NCBI GenBank assembly: GCA_036004445.1
Contig: DASYRL010000066.1
Coordinates: 1-19,493 of the forward strand
Reading direction: 5' to 3'
Length of the DNA stretch: 19,493 nucleotides
From: DASXUC01 sp036004445
Lineage (GTDB): Bacteria > Sysuimicrobiota > Sysuimicrobiia > Sysuimicrobiales > Kaftiobacteriaceae
A program made the position numbers and the translations under genes. Positions 13,069 through 19,493 of the stretch are shown one piece after another; position 1 is the stretch's first letter; each line of letters starts with the position of its first letter. The notes beneath the pieces were generated by a model. It did not search any database. It had not been told where the DNA came from and saw only the letters and a program-made list of their open reading frames with translations.

Positions 13069-15333
13069 TTAAATAGGACGTTCCGGAAGTTCGGCAGCGC
13101 GGAGCAGGCGCCGCTCGGCAACGCCCAGCAGCGCGTCCCCTTCGTTGGAGTCAGGCGGCGCCGTCGCCAGGGTCCAGCGCATCGGAAGCACCGGCATGAA
13201 CTGCCCCTTGATGGCCACCTCGCGTCCCGCCATCGTCTCCTGCAGCCCTCGGAGGGTGCGATCGGCAGACGTCTTGTCAGTTTCCGGCATCAGGATGGCG
13301 AACACGCCGCCGCCAACGCGCCCAAGGATGTGGGCACCGTCCGACGCGTCTCGAACCAATTCCGCGATCCGTTTGAGCAGATCATTGCCCGCCGCATACC
13401 CATAGGTGGCGTTGAACAGCGAGAGGTCGTGCACCTCGCCGAGCGTGAGCGCGAGCGGGCGGCCCCACTGCCGGTGGCGCAGCGCCTGCTCGCGCAGCGC
13501 ATCGGAAAAGCTTCGCCGCGACAGGAGTCCCGTGACCGCGTCGATGCGGGCATCCCGCTCGGCCTGCTGCCGGAGGCGGGCCGCCTGGACGACAGGGGCG
13601 ATGCTGTCCGCGACCAAGGAGAGCCGCCGTGCCTCGGAATCCCCCAGATTCGATCCGGTCGCCTGCAGGACGCCGATCGCTTTGCCGGCGGTGAGCAGCG
13701 GGACGAAGATTACGCCGCCGCCATCGTCTCGCTGCGCCGCCTTCTGCTCCAGCGCACGCCACATCGGCGTCCGCGTGCGCGAGGTCTCGGTGCCGACGGT
13801 GACCGACGTACCGACCGCCGCCTCCGCGATCATCGTGTCGGCCTGGCCGTTGATCAGCCACAGCGCGCAGTCGGGCGTGCGCACGATATCGGCGGCGACT
13901 TCAACGGTGCGCTGGAGCAACCGGGAGAAGTCTCCAATGTCGCGGATTTCCTGGGCGACACGCAGGACGAGGTCCGCTTCCGTGAGCGTCATCGCCGCTT
14001 CCTGCGCCGGGGCCTGCCCGCCCGCCGGGTTGGCGATGCGCCGCTCCAGCGTGGCGTACCACGGCGTCTGCGCCGCTCGCTCGCGCTGGATCACGCGGGT
14101 GAGGGCGTTCACCACGTCCGGATTGAACTGCGTGCCGGCGTGGGTTCTCAGCTCGGTGAGCGCCACGTCCACGCCGCGGGCCGTGTGATAGGCGCGGTGG
14201 CTGGTCATCGCGTCAAACGCGTCGGCCGCGGTCAGGATCGCGGCGCCGATGGGGATCTGATTTCCGCGCAGGCCGTCAGGATAGCCACGCCCGTCAAACC
14301 ACTCGTGGTGGTGGCGGACGATCCCGACCAGGTCCTGCAGGGGGCCGGGTTTGTCGAGGATCGCGGCGCCGAGTGTGGCATGCGTCATCATGATCGCCCG
14401 CTCGGCGGGATCCAGTTTGCCGGGCTTGCGCAGGATCGCGTCGGGAATGCCGATTTTCCCGACGTCGTGCAACAAGCCCGCCCAGCGGATCTTTTCCTCC
14501 TCGCGGGGGGGAAGGCGCATCTCGCGGGCGATCATCGTCACCAGATCGGCGAGATCTTCAGAGTGTCCGTGGGTGTAGGCGTCTTTGGCGTCCACGGCGT
14601 CGGCGAGGGAGCGGATCGAGGACTCGAAGAGGTCTTTCACCTGCTGGTACAGCCGCGCGTTGTCGATGGCCATCGCGGCCTGGCGGGCGTAATACTCGAG
14701 GAGCGACAGCTCCTCGCGGAAGGCCTCGGGCGGTTTCTGGCTGAGCAGGACGAGCACGCCGACCATTCCCGCCTCGCTCTGCAGGGGCAGGGCGCACGCC
14801 GACCGGAACGTGGCCGAGGGGTCGTCGCGCGCCGGCTGGCTTCCGCGGACGGCGGTGAGGGCGACCCGCCGGGTGCGCGCGGCCTCCGCGATGATCGGTT
14901 CCAACGCGAGGATACGCGCTCCTTCGGCGGGAGCCGGATCGAGCCCCCAGCTGCTGCGCAGGCGGAGCTGCTGCACGTCGTCGGCGAGGAACAGCAGCGC
15001 GGCCCCGGCGTGCCAGGACAGGCGCGCCCCGGTCTCGGCGGCCGTGCGCAGGACGTGGCCCACGTCCAGCGAGCTCAGCACCGACTCGCTGGCTTCGAAT
15101 ACCTTGCGGGTCGCCACGCTGCGGTGGCGGACTTGCTCCGCGATCCGGAACGCGACGGCGCCGCGCCAGGCGAGCACGAGCCCGGCTGCGCCGGCGACGA
15201 CGGCGCCGGTGACCGGGTCAAGCCGGCCGGCGGCGACCGCCAGCAGGGTGCCGGCCAAGACGACGCCCAGCGCGACAAAGAGAATCGGAGATCGCGCTCG
15301 AGCCGGAGCTTCGCCGTTGGGTTCCTGGGCCAC
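13069..15333 (-). CDS. membrane GAF / HD-GYP / GAF / degenerate-GGDEF signalling protein
   Basis: From GTG 15333 the protein is 754 aa. Order: two hydrophobic segments (about 16-37 and 41-60), GAF domain 1 (about 75-228), HD-GYP phosphodiesterase (about 235-420), GAF domain 2 (about 455-590), GGDEF-like domain (about 595-750). The HD-GYP part is intact: THGHSEDLA, LLHDVGKIGIPD with the HD pair at 289-290, HATLG, and HHHEWFDGRGYPDGL with GYP at 350-352. It should hydrolyse cyclic di-GMP or a related dinucleotide. The C-terminal domain begins DAVTGLLSRRSF, but its signature loop reads RVGGGVFAIL (GGGVF at 674-678) instead of GG(D/E)EF, so cyclase activity is unlikely. The frame is open upstream to 15456, but that would run into the groES promoter; GTG 15333 or TTG 15375 is more plausible. 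No strong ribosome binding site decides it. Divergent from groES. Confidence 0.9.
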   Translation of the reverse strand: MAQEPNGEAPARARSPILFVALGVVLAGTLLAVAAGRLDPVTGAVVAGAAGLVLAWRGAVAFRIAEQVRHRSVATRKVFEASESVLSSLDVGHVLRTAAETGARLSWHAGAALLFLADDVQQLRLRSSWGLDPAPAEGARILALEPIIAEAARTRRVALTAVRGSQPARDDPSATFRSACALPLQSEAGMVGVLVLLSQKPPEAFREELSLLEYYARQAAMAIDNARLYQQVKDLFESSIRSLADAVDAKDAYTHGHSEDLADLVTMIAREMRLPPREEEKIRWAGLLHDVGKIGIPDAILRKPGKLDPAERAIMMTHATLGAAILDKPGPLQDLVGIVRHHHEWFDGRGYPDGLRGNQIPIGAAILTAADAFDAMTSHRAYHTARGVDVALTELRTHAGTQFNPDVVNALTRVIQRERAAQTPWYATLERRIANPAGGQAPAQEAAMTLTEADLVLRVAQEIRDIGDFSRLLQRTVEVAADIVRTPDCALWLINGQADTMIAEAAVGTSVTVGTETSRTRTPMWRALEQKAAQRDDGGGVIFVPLLTAGKAIGVLQATGSNLGDSEARRLSLVADSIAPVVQAARLRQQAERDARIDAVTGLLSRRSFSDALREQALRHRQWGRPLALTLGEVHDLSLFNATYGYAAGNDLLKRIAELVRDASDGAHILGRVGGGVFAILMPETDKTSADRTLRGLQETMAGREVAIKGQFMPVLPMRWTLATAPPDSNEGDALLGVAERRLLRAAELPERPI

Positions 15334-15431
15334 GCCTGCGCTCGCTGTGATGATTCTGTCCCTCTTTGGGGTCAATAGAGTCCCATGCCCCCCGCCGGAC
15401 CGGAATATTCCCCCATTCGCCAAAAACCATC

Positions 15432-15459
15432 TTGACGCCTGGGGCCGTCTCTCCATAAG
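15432..15459 (+). promoter_or_regulatory. sigma-A-type promoter of groESL
   Basis: TTGACG (15432-15437) as -35, 16-bp spacer, CATAAG (15454-15459) as -10; TAAGAT (15457-15462) is an alternative -10. Transcription would start about 15466-15468, just in front of the CIRCE element. Base matches to TTGACA/TATAAT are 5/6 and 4/6. Confidence 0.65.
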
Positions 15460-15469
15460 ATGAAGACGC

Positions 15470-15496
15470 CTAGCACTCTCGCCCAGGGAGTGCTAA
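15470..15496. promoter_or_regulatory. CIRCE operator (HrcA-binding inverted repeat)
   Basis: CTAGCACTC, nine bases, GAGTGCTAA. This matches the CIRCE consensus TTAGCACTC-N9-GAGTGCTAA at 17 of 18 arm positions. It lies between the promoter and the groES start, where HrcA represses chaperonin transcription and releases it on heat shock. hrcA itself is not in the window. Confidence 0.95.
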
Positions 15497-15533
15497 TCCC
15501 GTACAAGTCCATATCCCAAGGAGGGAGACGCCT

Positions 15534-15848
15534 ATGAATCTGCGGCCGCTTGGCGACCGCGTGGTGGTCAAGCCATTGGAGGAAGAGGAACGCACCAAAG
15601 GCGGCATCGTGCTGCCCGATACCGCGAAGGAGAAGCCCGTCCATGGTGAGGTCGTCGCTGTCGGTCCCGGCAACTGGGACGAGGAGGGCGAGAAGCGCCG
15701 CCCGCTCGACGTGAAGGTCGGCGACCGGGTGGTCTACGGAAAGTACTCGGGCACCGAGATCAAGGAAGAGGACGAGGACTACCTCATCCTCCGTGAGAGT
15801 GACATCCTGGCAATCGTCGCGCGCGAGCCGGCGAAAACAAAGAAATGA
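15534..15848 (+). CDS. groES: co-chaperonin GroES
   Basis: The 10-kDa lid of the GroEL chamber, 104 aa. It has the canonical start MNLRPLGDRVVVKP and the mobile loop EEERTKGGIVLPDTAKEKP (17-35), whose IVLPD region contacts GroEL. GEVVAVGPG follows, then VKVGDRVVYGKYSGTEIK and the C-terminal ILRESDILAIV. AAGGAGG at 15518-15524 is a strong ribosome binding site 9 bp upstream of ATG 15534. First gene of the CIRCE-controlled operon. The 118-bp gap to groEL is longer than usual and is filled by repeats. Confidence 0.98.
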   Translation: MNLRPLGDRVVVKPLEEEERTKGGIVLPDTAKEKPVHGEVVAVGPGNWDEEGEKRRPLDVKVGDRVVYGKYSGTEIKEEDEDYLILRESDILAIVAREPAKTKK

Positions 15849-15859
15849 CGCGGGCGCGT

Positions 15860-15948
15860 CGCTGACGCGCGCGCGTCAGCGCGAGGCGCGAAGCGCCGTG
15901 GCGATCTCCAGTAGGCACGAGATTGCTTCGCTTCGCTCGCAATGACCA
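15860..15948. repeat. composite REP-like palindromes in the groES-groEL spacer
   Basis: Four hairpin-forming parts follow each other. First, a perfect 22-bp palindrome at 15860-15881 (CGCTGACGCGC and its complement). Second, GGCGC-GAA-GCGCC at 15885-15897. Third, GCGATCTC (15901-15908) pairs with GAGATTGC (15919-15926) with one G-T. Fourth, ATTGC (15922-15926) can alternatively pair with GCAAT (15939-15943). The right end GATTGCTTCG...CGCAATGACCAA matches the ends of the element at 10501-10573. The groEL ribosome binding site starts 5 bp later. Confidence 0.85.
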
Positions 15949-15966
15949 ATTTGGAGGTGACGGTTC

Positions 15967-17580
15967 GTGCCGAAGATTCTCGCATTTGAGGAATCCGCGC
16001 GGCGGGCGATGGAGCGCGGCGTCAACAAGCTCGCCGATGCGGTGAAGATCACGCTGGGGCCCAAGGGCCGCAACGTGGTCCTGGAAAAGAAGTTCGGGTC
16101 GCCCACGATCACGCATGACGGCGTGACCGTGGCGAAAGAGATCGAACTGGAGGATCCGTTCGAGAACGCCGGGGCGCAGCTCGTGCGCGAGGTGGCGACG
16201 AAGACCGAGGACGTCGCCGGCGACGGCACGACCACGGCCACGATCCTGGCGCAGGCGCTGGTGCAGGGCGGGCTGAAGATGGTCGCCGCGGGCGCCAACC
16301 CCATGGAGATCAAGCGCGGCATCGACAAGGCCATCGCAGCCGTCGTGGAGGAGATCAAGAAGATCGCCAAGCCCGTCGAGACGAAGGAAGCCATCGGCCA
16401 GGTCGCCAGCATCTCCGCAAACGACACGAACATCGGCACGCTGATCGCCGACGCGATGGACAAGGTCGGCAAGGACGGCGTGATCACGGTGGAGGAGAGC
16501 AAGGGCATCGAGACCACCGTGGAAGTGGTCGAGGGGATGATGTTCGACAAGGGATACGTGTCCGCGTACTTCGTCACCGATCCCGAGAAGATGGAAGCCG
16601 TCCTCGACGAACCGTACATCCTCATCACCGACAAGAAGATCTCCAGCATCAAAGACCTGCTGCCGGCGCTCGAGAAGATCGCGCAGGTAAACCGGCCGCT
16701 GCTGGTCATCGCCGAGGACATCGAGGGCGAGGCGCTGGCGACGCTGGTCGTCAACAAGCTGCGCGGTACGCTGCACTCGGCGGCGGTGAAGGCCCCGGCG
16801 TTCGGCGACCGCCGCAAGGCGATCCTCGAGGACCTCGCGATCCTCACCGGGGGCCGGGTCGTCTCTGAAGAGGTGGGGCTGAAGCTGGAGAACATCGACG
16901 TCTCGATGCTCGGCAAGGCCCGTCAGGTCCGCATCCGCAAGGACGAGACTATCATCGTCGACGGCGCCGGCGACAAGGCGGCCATCGAGAAGCGGGTCAG
17001 CCAGCTGCGCAAGCAGATCGAGGAGACCGACTCGGACTACGACCGTGAGAAGCTGCAGGAGCGGCTGGGCAAGCTGTCCGGCGGGGTCGCCGTGATCAAG
17101 GTCGGCGCGCCGTCGGAGGCGGAGCTGAAGTACCGCAAGACGCGCACCGAGGACGCCCTGCGCGCCACGCGTTCGGCGGTCGAGGAGGGCATCGTGCCCG
17201 GCGGCGGCAGCGTCCTGATCTACGCCGCGAAGGGCCTCGAGAAGCTCGACGCCGAGGGCGATGAGAAGATCGGCGTCAACCTGGTCGCCAAGGCGTTGAT
17301 GGAGCCCGCGCGCATCCTGGCCATGAACGCGGGGCAGGAGGGCTGGCTCATCGTCGAGCAGCTCAAGGACAAGCCGATGGGTACGGGCTACAACGTGCTC
17401 AGCGGGCAGTTCGAGGACATGACCAAGTCGGGCATCGTCGACCCCGCGAAGGTCGTACGGTCGGCACTGCAGAACGCGGCCAGCATCGCGTCACTGATGC
17501 TGACGACCGAGGCGATGGTTGTGGAGAAGCCGGAGGACGAGGATAAGATGCCGGCCACCCCGCAGATGCCCCCGATGTAG
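15967..17580 (+). CDS. groEL: chaperonin GroEL
   Basis: The 60-kDa ATP-driven folding chamber, 537 aa. LGPKGRNVVLEKKFG (30-44) is the nucleotide loop. THDGVTVAKEI (49-59) carries the conserved aspartate D51, and GDGTTTATILAQ (85-96) the catalytic-site aspartate D86. AAVEEGIVPGGG-type sequence (here SAVEEGIVPGGGS) is the C-terminal ATP-site signature. The C-terminus ends PATPQMPPM rather than the common GGM repeat. The start is GTG 15967, with GGAGGTGA (15953-15960) 6 bp upstream. It is the second gene of the CIRCE operon, followed by an intrinsic terminator at 17603. No frame damage. Confidence 0.98.
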   Translation: MPKILAFEESARRAMERGVNKLADAVKITLGPKGRNVVLEKKFGSPTITHDGVTVAKEIELEDPFENAGAQLVREVATKTEDVAGDGTTTATILAQALVQGGLKMVAAGANPMEIKRGIDKAIAAVVEEIKKIAKPVETKEAIGQVASISANDTNIGTLIADAMDKVGKDGVITVEESKGIETTVEVVEGMMFDKGYVSAYFVTDPEKMEAVLDEPYILITDKKISSIKDLLPALEKIAQVNRPLLVIAEDIEGEALATLVVNKLRGTLHSAAVKAPAFGDRRKAILEDLAILTGGRVVSEEVGLKLENIDVSMLGKARQVRIRKDETIIVDGAGDKAAIEKRVSQLRKQIEETDSDYDREKLQERLGKLSGGVAVIKVGAPSEAELKYRKTRTEDALRATRSAVEEGIVPGGGSVLIYAAKGLEKLDAEGDEKIGVNLVAKALMEPARILAMNAGQEGWLIVEQLKDKPMGTGYNVLSGQFEDMTKSGIVDPAKVVRSALQNAASIASLMLTTEAMVVEKPEDEDKMPATPQMPPM

Positions 17581-17602
17581 CCAGGCACGACAACACGATT
17601 CC

Positions 17603-17638
17603 GGGGCCCCTGTCAACCGACAGGGGCCCCTTCAGTTT
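17603..17638 (+). terminator. intrinsic terminator after groEL
   Basis: GGGGCCCCTGTC (17603-17614) and GACAGGGGCCCC (17619-17630) form a perfect 12-bp stem with an AACC tetraloop, followed by TTCAGTTT. The stem is very strong and the T-tract short and interrupted. Confidence 0.85.
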
Positions 17639-17658
17639 GCGCCTGCGGGAGTAACCGA

Positions 17659-17671
17659 AAATACGAACATT
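17659..17671 (+). promoter_or_regulatory. PurBox-like repeat 1 upstream of purD
   Basis: AAATACGAACATT. It is identical at 12 of 13 positions to the sequence at 17754-17766 and contains the central CGAA of Bacillus-type PurR boxes. It lies just upstream of the putative -35 of purD. ACATTG-TTG-CAATGT (17668-17682) also makes a small palindrome at its right end. Confidence 0.5.
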
Positions 17672-17672
17672 G

Positions 17673-17701
17673 TTGCAATGTCTCTACGTATCGTCTATAT
17701 T
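17673..17701 (+). promoter_or_regulatory. candidate promoter of purD-purE
   Basis: TTGCAA (17673-17678), 17-bp spacer, TATATT (17696-17701): 4/6 and 5/6 matches to the sigma-A consensus with ideal spacing. Transcription would begin about 17708, giving a leader of about 77 nt. Confidence 0.55.
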
Positions 17702-17753
17702 TCTGGTTGTCAGTAGGTCCGTAGAAGCCGTCTATAACCATCCCGTCTAGCGT

Positions 17754-17766
17754 AAACACGAACATT
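17754..17766 (+). promoter_or_regulatory. PurBox-like repeat 2, adjacent to purD start
   Basis: AAACACGAACATT, a direct repeat of 17659-17671, 95 bp downstream of it and 18 bp before the purD start codon, hence within the predicted leader. Confidence 0.5.
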
Positions 17767-17784
17767 TCTTAACCGGGAGTTGAT

Positions 17785-19086
17785 TTGCGGGTTCTCATCG
17801 TCGGTGCCGGAGGACGAGAACACGCCATCGCCTGGAAGCTGAGCCAGGATTCTGCGCGTCCGGCCGTCTTCATCGCCCCGGGCAATGCCGGGACAGTCTC
17901 GATTGCCGAGAACGTCCCGCTGCCGGCCACGGACATCGAGGGCCTCGCGGGTTTCGCCCAGCACGCTGGCATCGACCTGACGATTGTCGGTCCCGAGGCG
18001 CCGCTGGCCGCGGGGATTGTCGACTTCTTCACGGCCAGAGGACTTCGGATCTTCGGTCCCGCCCGTGCCGCGGCCCGCTTAGAGACCAGCAAGGCCTTCG
18101 CCAAAGCCCTGATGCGCCGCACTCGAATCCCGACGGCGTCGTTTGAGGTCTTTGACAGTCCCCTGGCCGCCATCGACTACGTGCGGCGGCAGAATCGGCC
18201 GCTCGTCGTCAAGGCCGATGGGCTGGCCGCCGGCAAAGGGGTAGTTGTTGCCGAGACGCCGGATGAGGCTCAGCGGGCGATCGAAGACATGCTGATCCGC
18301 GGGACGCTGGGCGCCGCCGGCCGCCGGATCATCGTTGAAGAGCGACTTGAGGGAACCGAAGCCAGCCTGCTTGTCCTCATCGGGCCGTCCGGGGCCCATC
18401 CGCTGATCCCCGCGCGGGATTACAAGCGGGCGTTCGACGGTGATCGCGGCCCCAATACCGGCGGCATGGGGGCTATCGCCCCCCTCCCGGTACCGGGTAC
18501 AGATTTGGCCGGTAATCTGTACCTGGTACCGGTGGGGGCGGTCTTGGACTCGATTGTCGAGCCGGTGGTCGCGGCGATGCGGCGTGAGGGCAGCCCGTTC
18601 ACAGGGGTGCTGTACGTCGGCCTCATGCTGACCGCCGAAGGCCCGAAGGTCCTCGAGTTCAACTGCCGGTTCGGAGATCCGGAGACGCAGGCAATCCTCC
18701 CGCCGCTCGAGAGCGATCTTGCGTCCGCGCTCATCGATGTCCTCGAGGGCAGAGATCCCAACTTGCGGTGGCGCGACGAGTTCGCCACCTGTGTGGTGAT
18801 TGCCTCAGGAGGGTATCCGGGTCCGTATCAGACGGGGATGCCCGTGGAGGGGTTAGAGAGTGTTCCCGATGACGTGCTCGTCTTTCACGCAGGCACGCGC
18901 CGCGACGGCGACAGGGTCGTGACTGCCGGGGGCCGCGTACTCAACATGGTCGGCCGGGGATCTACCCTCGATGCCGCCGTCGAGCGTGCCTATGCCGGGA
19001 CGTCCGCCGTTTTCTTCGAGGGCATGCACTTTCGCCGCGACATCGGCGCGGTTGCAGTTGCCGTCGCAGAGGGAGTCCACGCGTGA
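17785..19086 (+). CDS. purD: phosphoribosylamine-glycine ligase (GAR synthetase)
   Basis: Second step of IMP synthesis: joins glycine to phosphoribosylamine using ATP. It is 433 aa. VLIVGAGGREHAIAWKL (3-19) is the N-domain signature. The ATP-grasp part has LVVKADGLAAGKGVVV (140-155), GTEASLLVLI, and PNTGGMGAIAP (223-233). FNCRFGDPETQAILP (292-306) is the metal/ATP site, and the C domain ends with FHAGT...GGRVLNMVG. Residues 235-250 are encoded by a 46-bp palindrome. Compared with E. coli PurD this loop, between GGMGA and the following helix, is about 8 residues longer. The frame is intact. The start is TTG 17785 with GGGAG (17775-17779) 5 bp upstream. The stop overlaps the purE start (GTGA). 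Confidence 0.96.
   Translation: MRVLIVGAGGREHAIAWKLSQDSARPAVFIAPGNAGTVSIAENVPLPATDIEGLAGFAQHAGIDLTIVGPEAPLAAGIVDFFTARGLRIFGPARAAARLETSKAFAKALMRRTRIPTASFEVFDSPLAAIDYVRRQNRPLVVKADGLAAGKGVVVAETPDEAQRAIEDMLIRGTLGAAGRRIIVEERLEGTEASLLVLIGPSGAHPLIPARDYKRAFDGDRGPNTGGMGAIAPLPVPGTDLAGNLYLVPVGAVLDSIVEPVVAAMRREGSPFTGVLYVGLMLTAEGPKVLEFNCRFGDPETQAILPPLESDLASALIDVLEGRDPNLRWRDEFATCVVIASGGYPGPYQTGMPVEGLESVPDDVLVFHAGTRRDGDRVVTAGGRVLNMVGRGSTLDAAVERAYAGTSAVFFEGMHFRRDIGAVAVAVAEGVHA
18487..18532. repeat. in-frame palindromic element inside purD
   Basis: Left arm 18487-18505 (CCGGTACCGGGTACAGATT) and right arm 18514-18532 (AATCTGTACCTGGTACCGG) are reverse complements with one mismatch; the loop is 8 nt (18506-18513). 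The element is translated as residues 235-250 of PurD. The arm begins exactly at a codon boundary. Its sequence is unrelated to the pxpB element. Confidence 0.9.
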
Positions 19087-19493
19087 CAGAATTCCGAAGC
19101 CCGAAGCCCGAAGCCCGGGGCCCGTTAGTCTCAGTAGTCCTGGGCTCCGAGAGCGACCGGTCCGTCATGGACGAGGCGGTACGCACGTTGACGGAATTCG
19201 GCATCACCCACGAGGTGGTCGTCGCTTCTGCGCACCGGGCGCCCGATGTGGTAGATCGCTACGTGAAATCGGCGGAAGGCCGGGGGATCCGCGTGCTCAT
19301 CGCCGCGGCTGGCGGCGCCGCGCATCTGGCCGGAGCCGTGGCGGCGCGGACCGTGCTGCCGGTGATCGGCGTGCCGCTGGAAGCGACCGGGTTGGGCGGG
19401 CTGGACGCGCTGCTGTCCACCGTCCAGATGCCGCCGGGCGTCCCGGTGGCCACGGTCTCGATCGGCACGTGGGGCGCACGGAACGCGGCGATC
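19083..19493 (+). CDS. purE: N5-carboxyaminoimidazole ribonucleotide mutase PurE (partial, cut by window end)
   Basis: 137 codons are visible without a stop; a complete PurE is about 160-170 aa. It rearranges N5-CAIR to CAIR in IMP synthesis. VVLGSESDRSVMDEA is the nucleotide-binding start (usually MGSxSD), and ASAHRAPD the substrate loop. AAAGGAAHLAGAVAARTVLPVIGVPL and LLSTVQMPPGVPVATVSIGTWGARNAA are class I PurE signatures. GTG 19083 overlaps the purD stop by 4 bp. The first 14 or so residues come from a heptamer tandem repeat and are not part of the fold. purK would be expected nearby but lies outside the window if present. Confidence 0.95.
   Translation, partial: MTEFRSPKPEARGPLVSVVLGSESDRSVMDEAVRTLTEFGITHEVVVASAHRAPDVVDRYVKSAEGRGIRVLIAAAGGAAHLAGAVAARTVLPVIGVPLEATGLGGLDALLSTVQMPPGVPVATVSIGTWGARNAAI
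19094..19121 (+). repeat. heptanucleotide tandem repeat, 4 units
   Basis: CCGAAGC, CCGAAGC, CCGAAGC, CCGGGGC: four 7-bp units starting 11 bp after the purE start codon. They encode a Ser/Pro/Lys/Glu/Ala-rich N-terminal extension. A change of one unit would shift the frame. Confidence 0.85.

Noticed and set aside
13030..15378. Plus-strand open frame of 782 codons opposite the HD-GYP gene
   Set aside because: Its translation has no recognisable domain and is Arg/Gly/Ala-rich, as expected from the antisense of a GC-rich gene. The minus-strand frame has clear GAF and HD-GYP motifs.
15364..15388. GGGGTCAATAGAGTCCC near the start of the HD-GYP gene as a remnant of the pxpB palindrome
   Set aside because: Only the eight bases GGGGTCAA are shared and no second arm is found.
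15402..15411. GGAATATTCC palindrome as an operator
   Set aside because: A 10-bp palindrome without a second copy or known regulator match is too weak to call.
15779..15985. Small minus-strand frame containing VIASEAKQS
   Set aside because: This peptide is the translation of the repeat in the groES-groEL spacer. Such peptides are well known spurious products of dispersed repeats.
1..19493. CRISPR array, tRNA or complete transposon
   Set aside because: No regularly spaced direct repeats of CRISPR length, no tRNA-like cloverleaf in the gaps, and no transposase frame were seen.

Overview
This is a GC-rich bacterial chromosome segment. It shows strong third-position G/C, frequent GTG and TTG starts, and tightly packed genes with 1-14 bp overlaps. 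The CIRCE element in front of groESL and the PurR-box-like repeats in front of purD resemble regulation known from Gram-positive and related lineages (Firmicutes, Armatimonadota-like, Chloroflexota-like). I cannot assign a phylum. The archaeal-type ATP-dependent DNA ligase and the dense short palindromic repeats suggest an uncultivated environmental lineage. I see no tRNA, rRNA, CRISPR array, full insertion sequence or transposase, and no gene-free stretch longer than 300 bases.

Layout. (1) 1-158: the C-terminus of an NHL/beta-propeller protein, convergent with an orphan cytochrome P450 on the minus strand (194-1462). (2) 1522-12913: one co-directional run, probably one or a few operons: alr, pheA, a pxpB-pxpC fusion, a D-cysteine desulfhydrase-like gene, a class I glutamine-amidotransferase-like hydrolase, an ATP-dependent DNA ligase, an NfeD-type membrane protease, then the tRNA t6A set tsaE-tsaB-rimI-tsaD. 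(3) 12914-13068: a convergent gap with an AT-rich hairpin, a GC block and three tandem DnaA-box-like 9-mers. (4) 13069-15333, minus strand: a membrane-anchored GAF/HD-GYP/GAF/degenerate-GGDEF signalling protein. (5) 15334-17638: the groES-groEL operon with promoter, CIRCE operator and terminator. (6) 17639-19493: a purine operon, purD then purE (cut by the window end), behind a sigma-A-like promoter flanked by two PurBox-like repeats.

How the genes work together. alr supplies D-alanine, and pheA makes phenylpyruvate for phenylalanine. PxpBC (5-oxoproline to glutamate), the D-cysteine desulfhydrase-like enzyme and the gamma-glutamyl hydrolase-like protein look like an amino-acid salvage group. 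TsaE, TsaB and TsaD act together in tRNA t6A37 synthesis, with RimI embedded among them. GroES and GroEL form the chaperonin. PurD and PurE carry out two steps of de novo IMP synthesis.

The most striking signal is not a gene. At least six unrelated short palindromic or tandem repeat types lie in or at the edges of housekeeping genes. Two near-perfect palindromes (26-bp arms at 3707-3772 in pxpB; 19-bp arms at 18487-18532 in purD) sit in frame inside conserved enzymes, where they are translated as extra loop residues. A third, weaker one lies in the DNA ligase. Others form the C-terminus of TsaE, the start region of rimI, the whole rimI-tsaD spacer, the groES-groEL spacer and the N-termini of TsaE and PurE. 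This resembles in principle the in-frame palindromic elements described in Rickettsia, but the sequences differ and the host is GC-rich.
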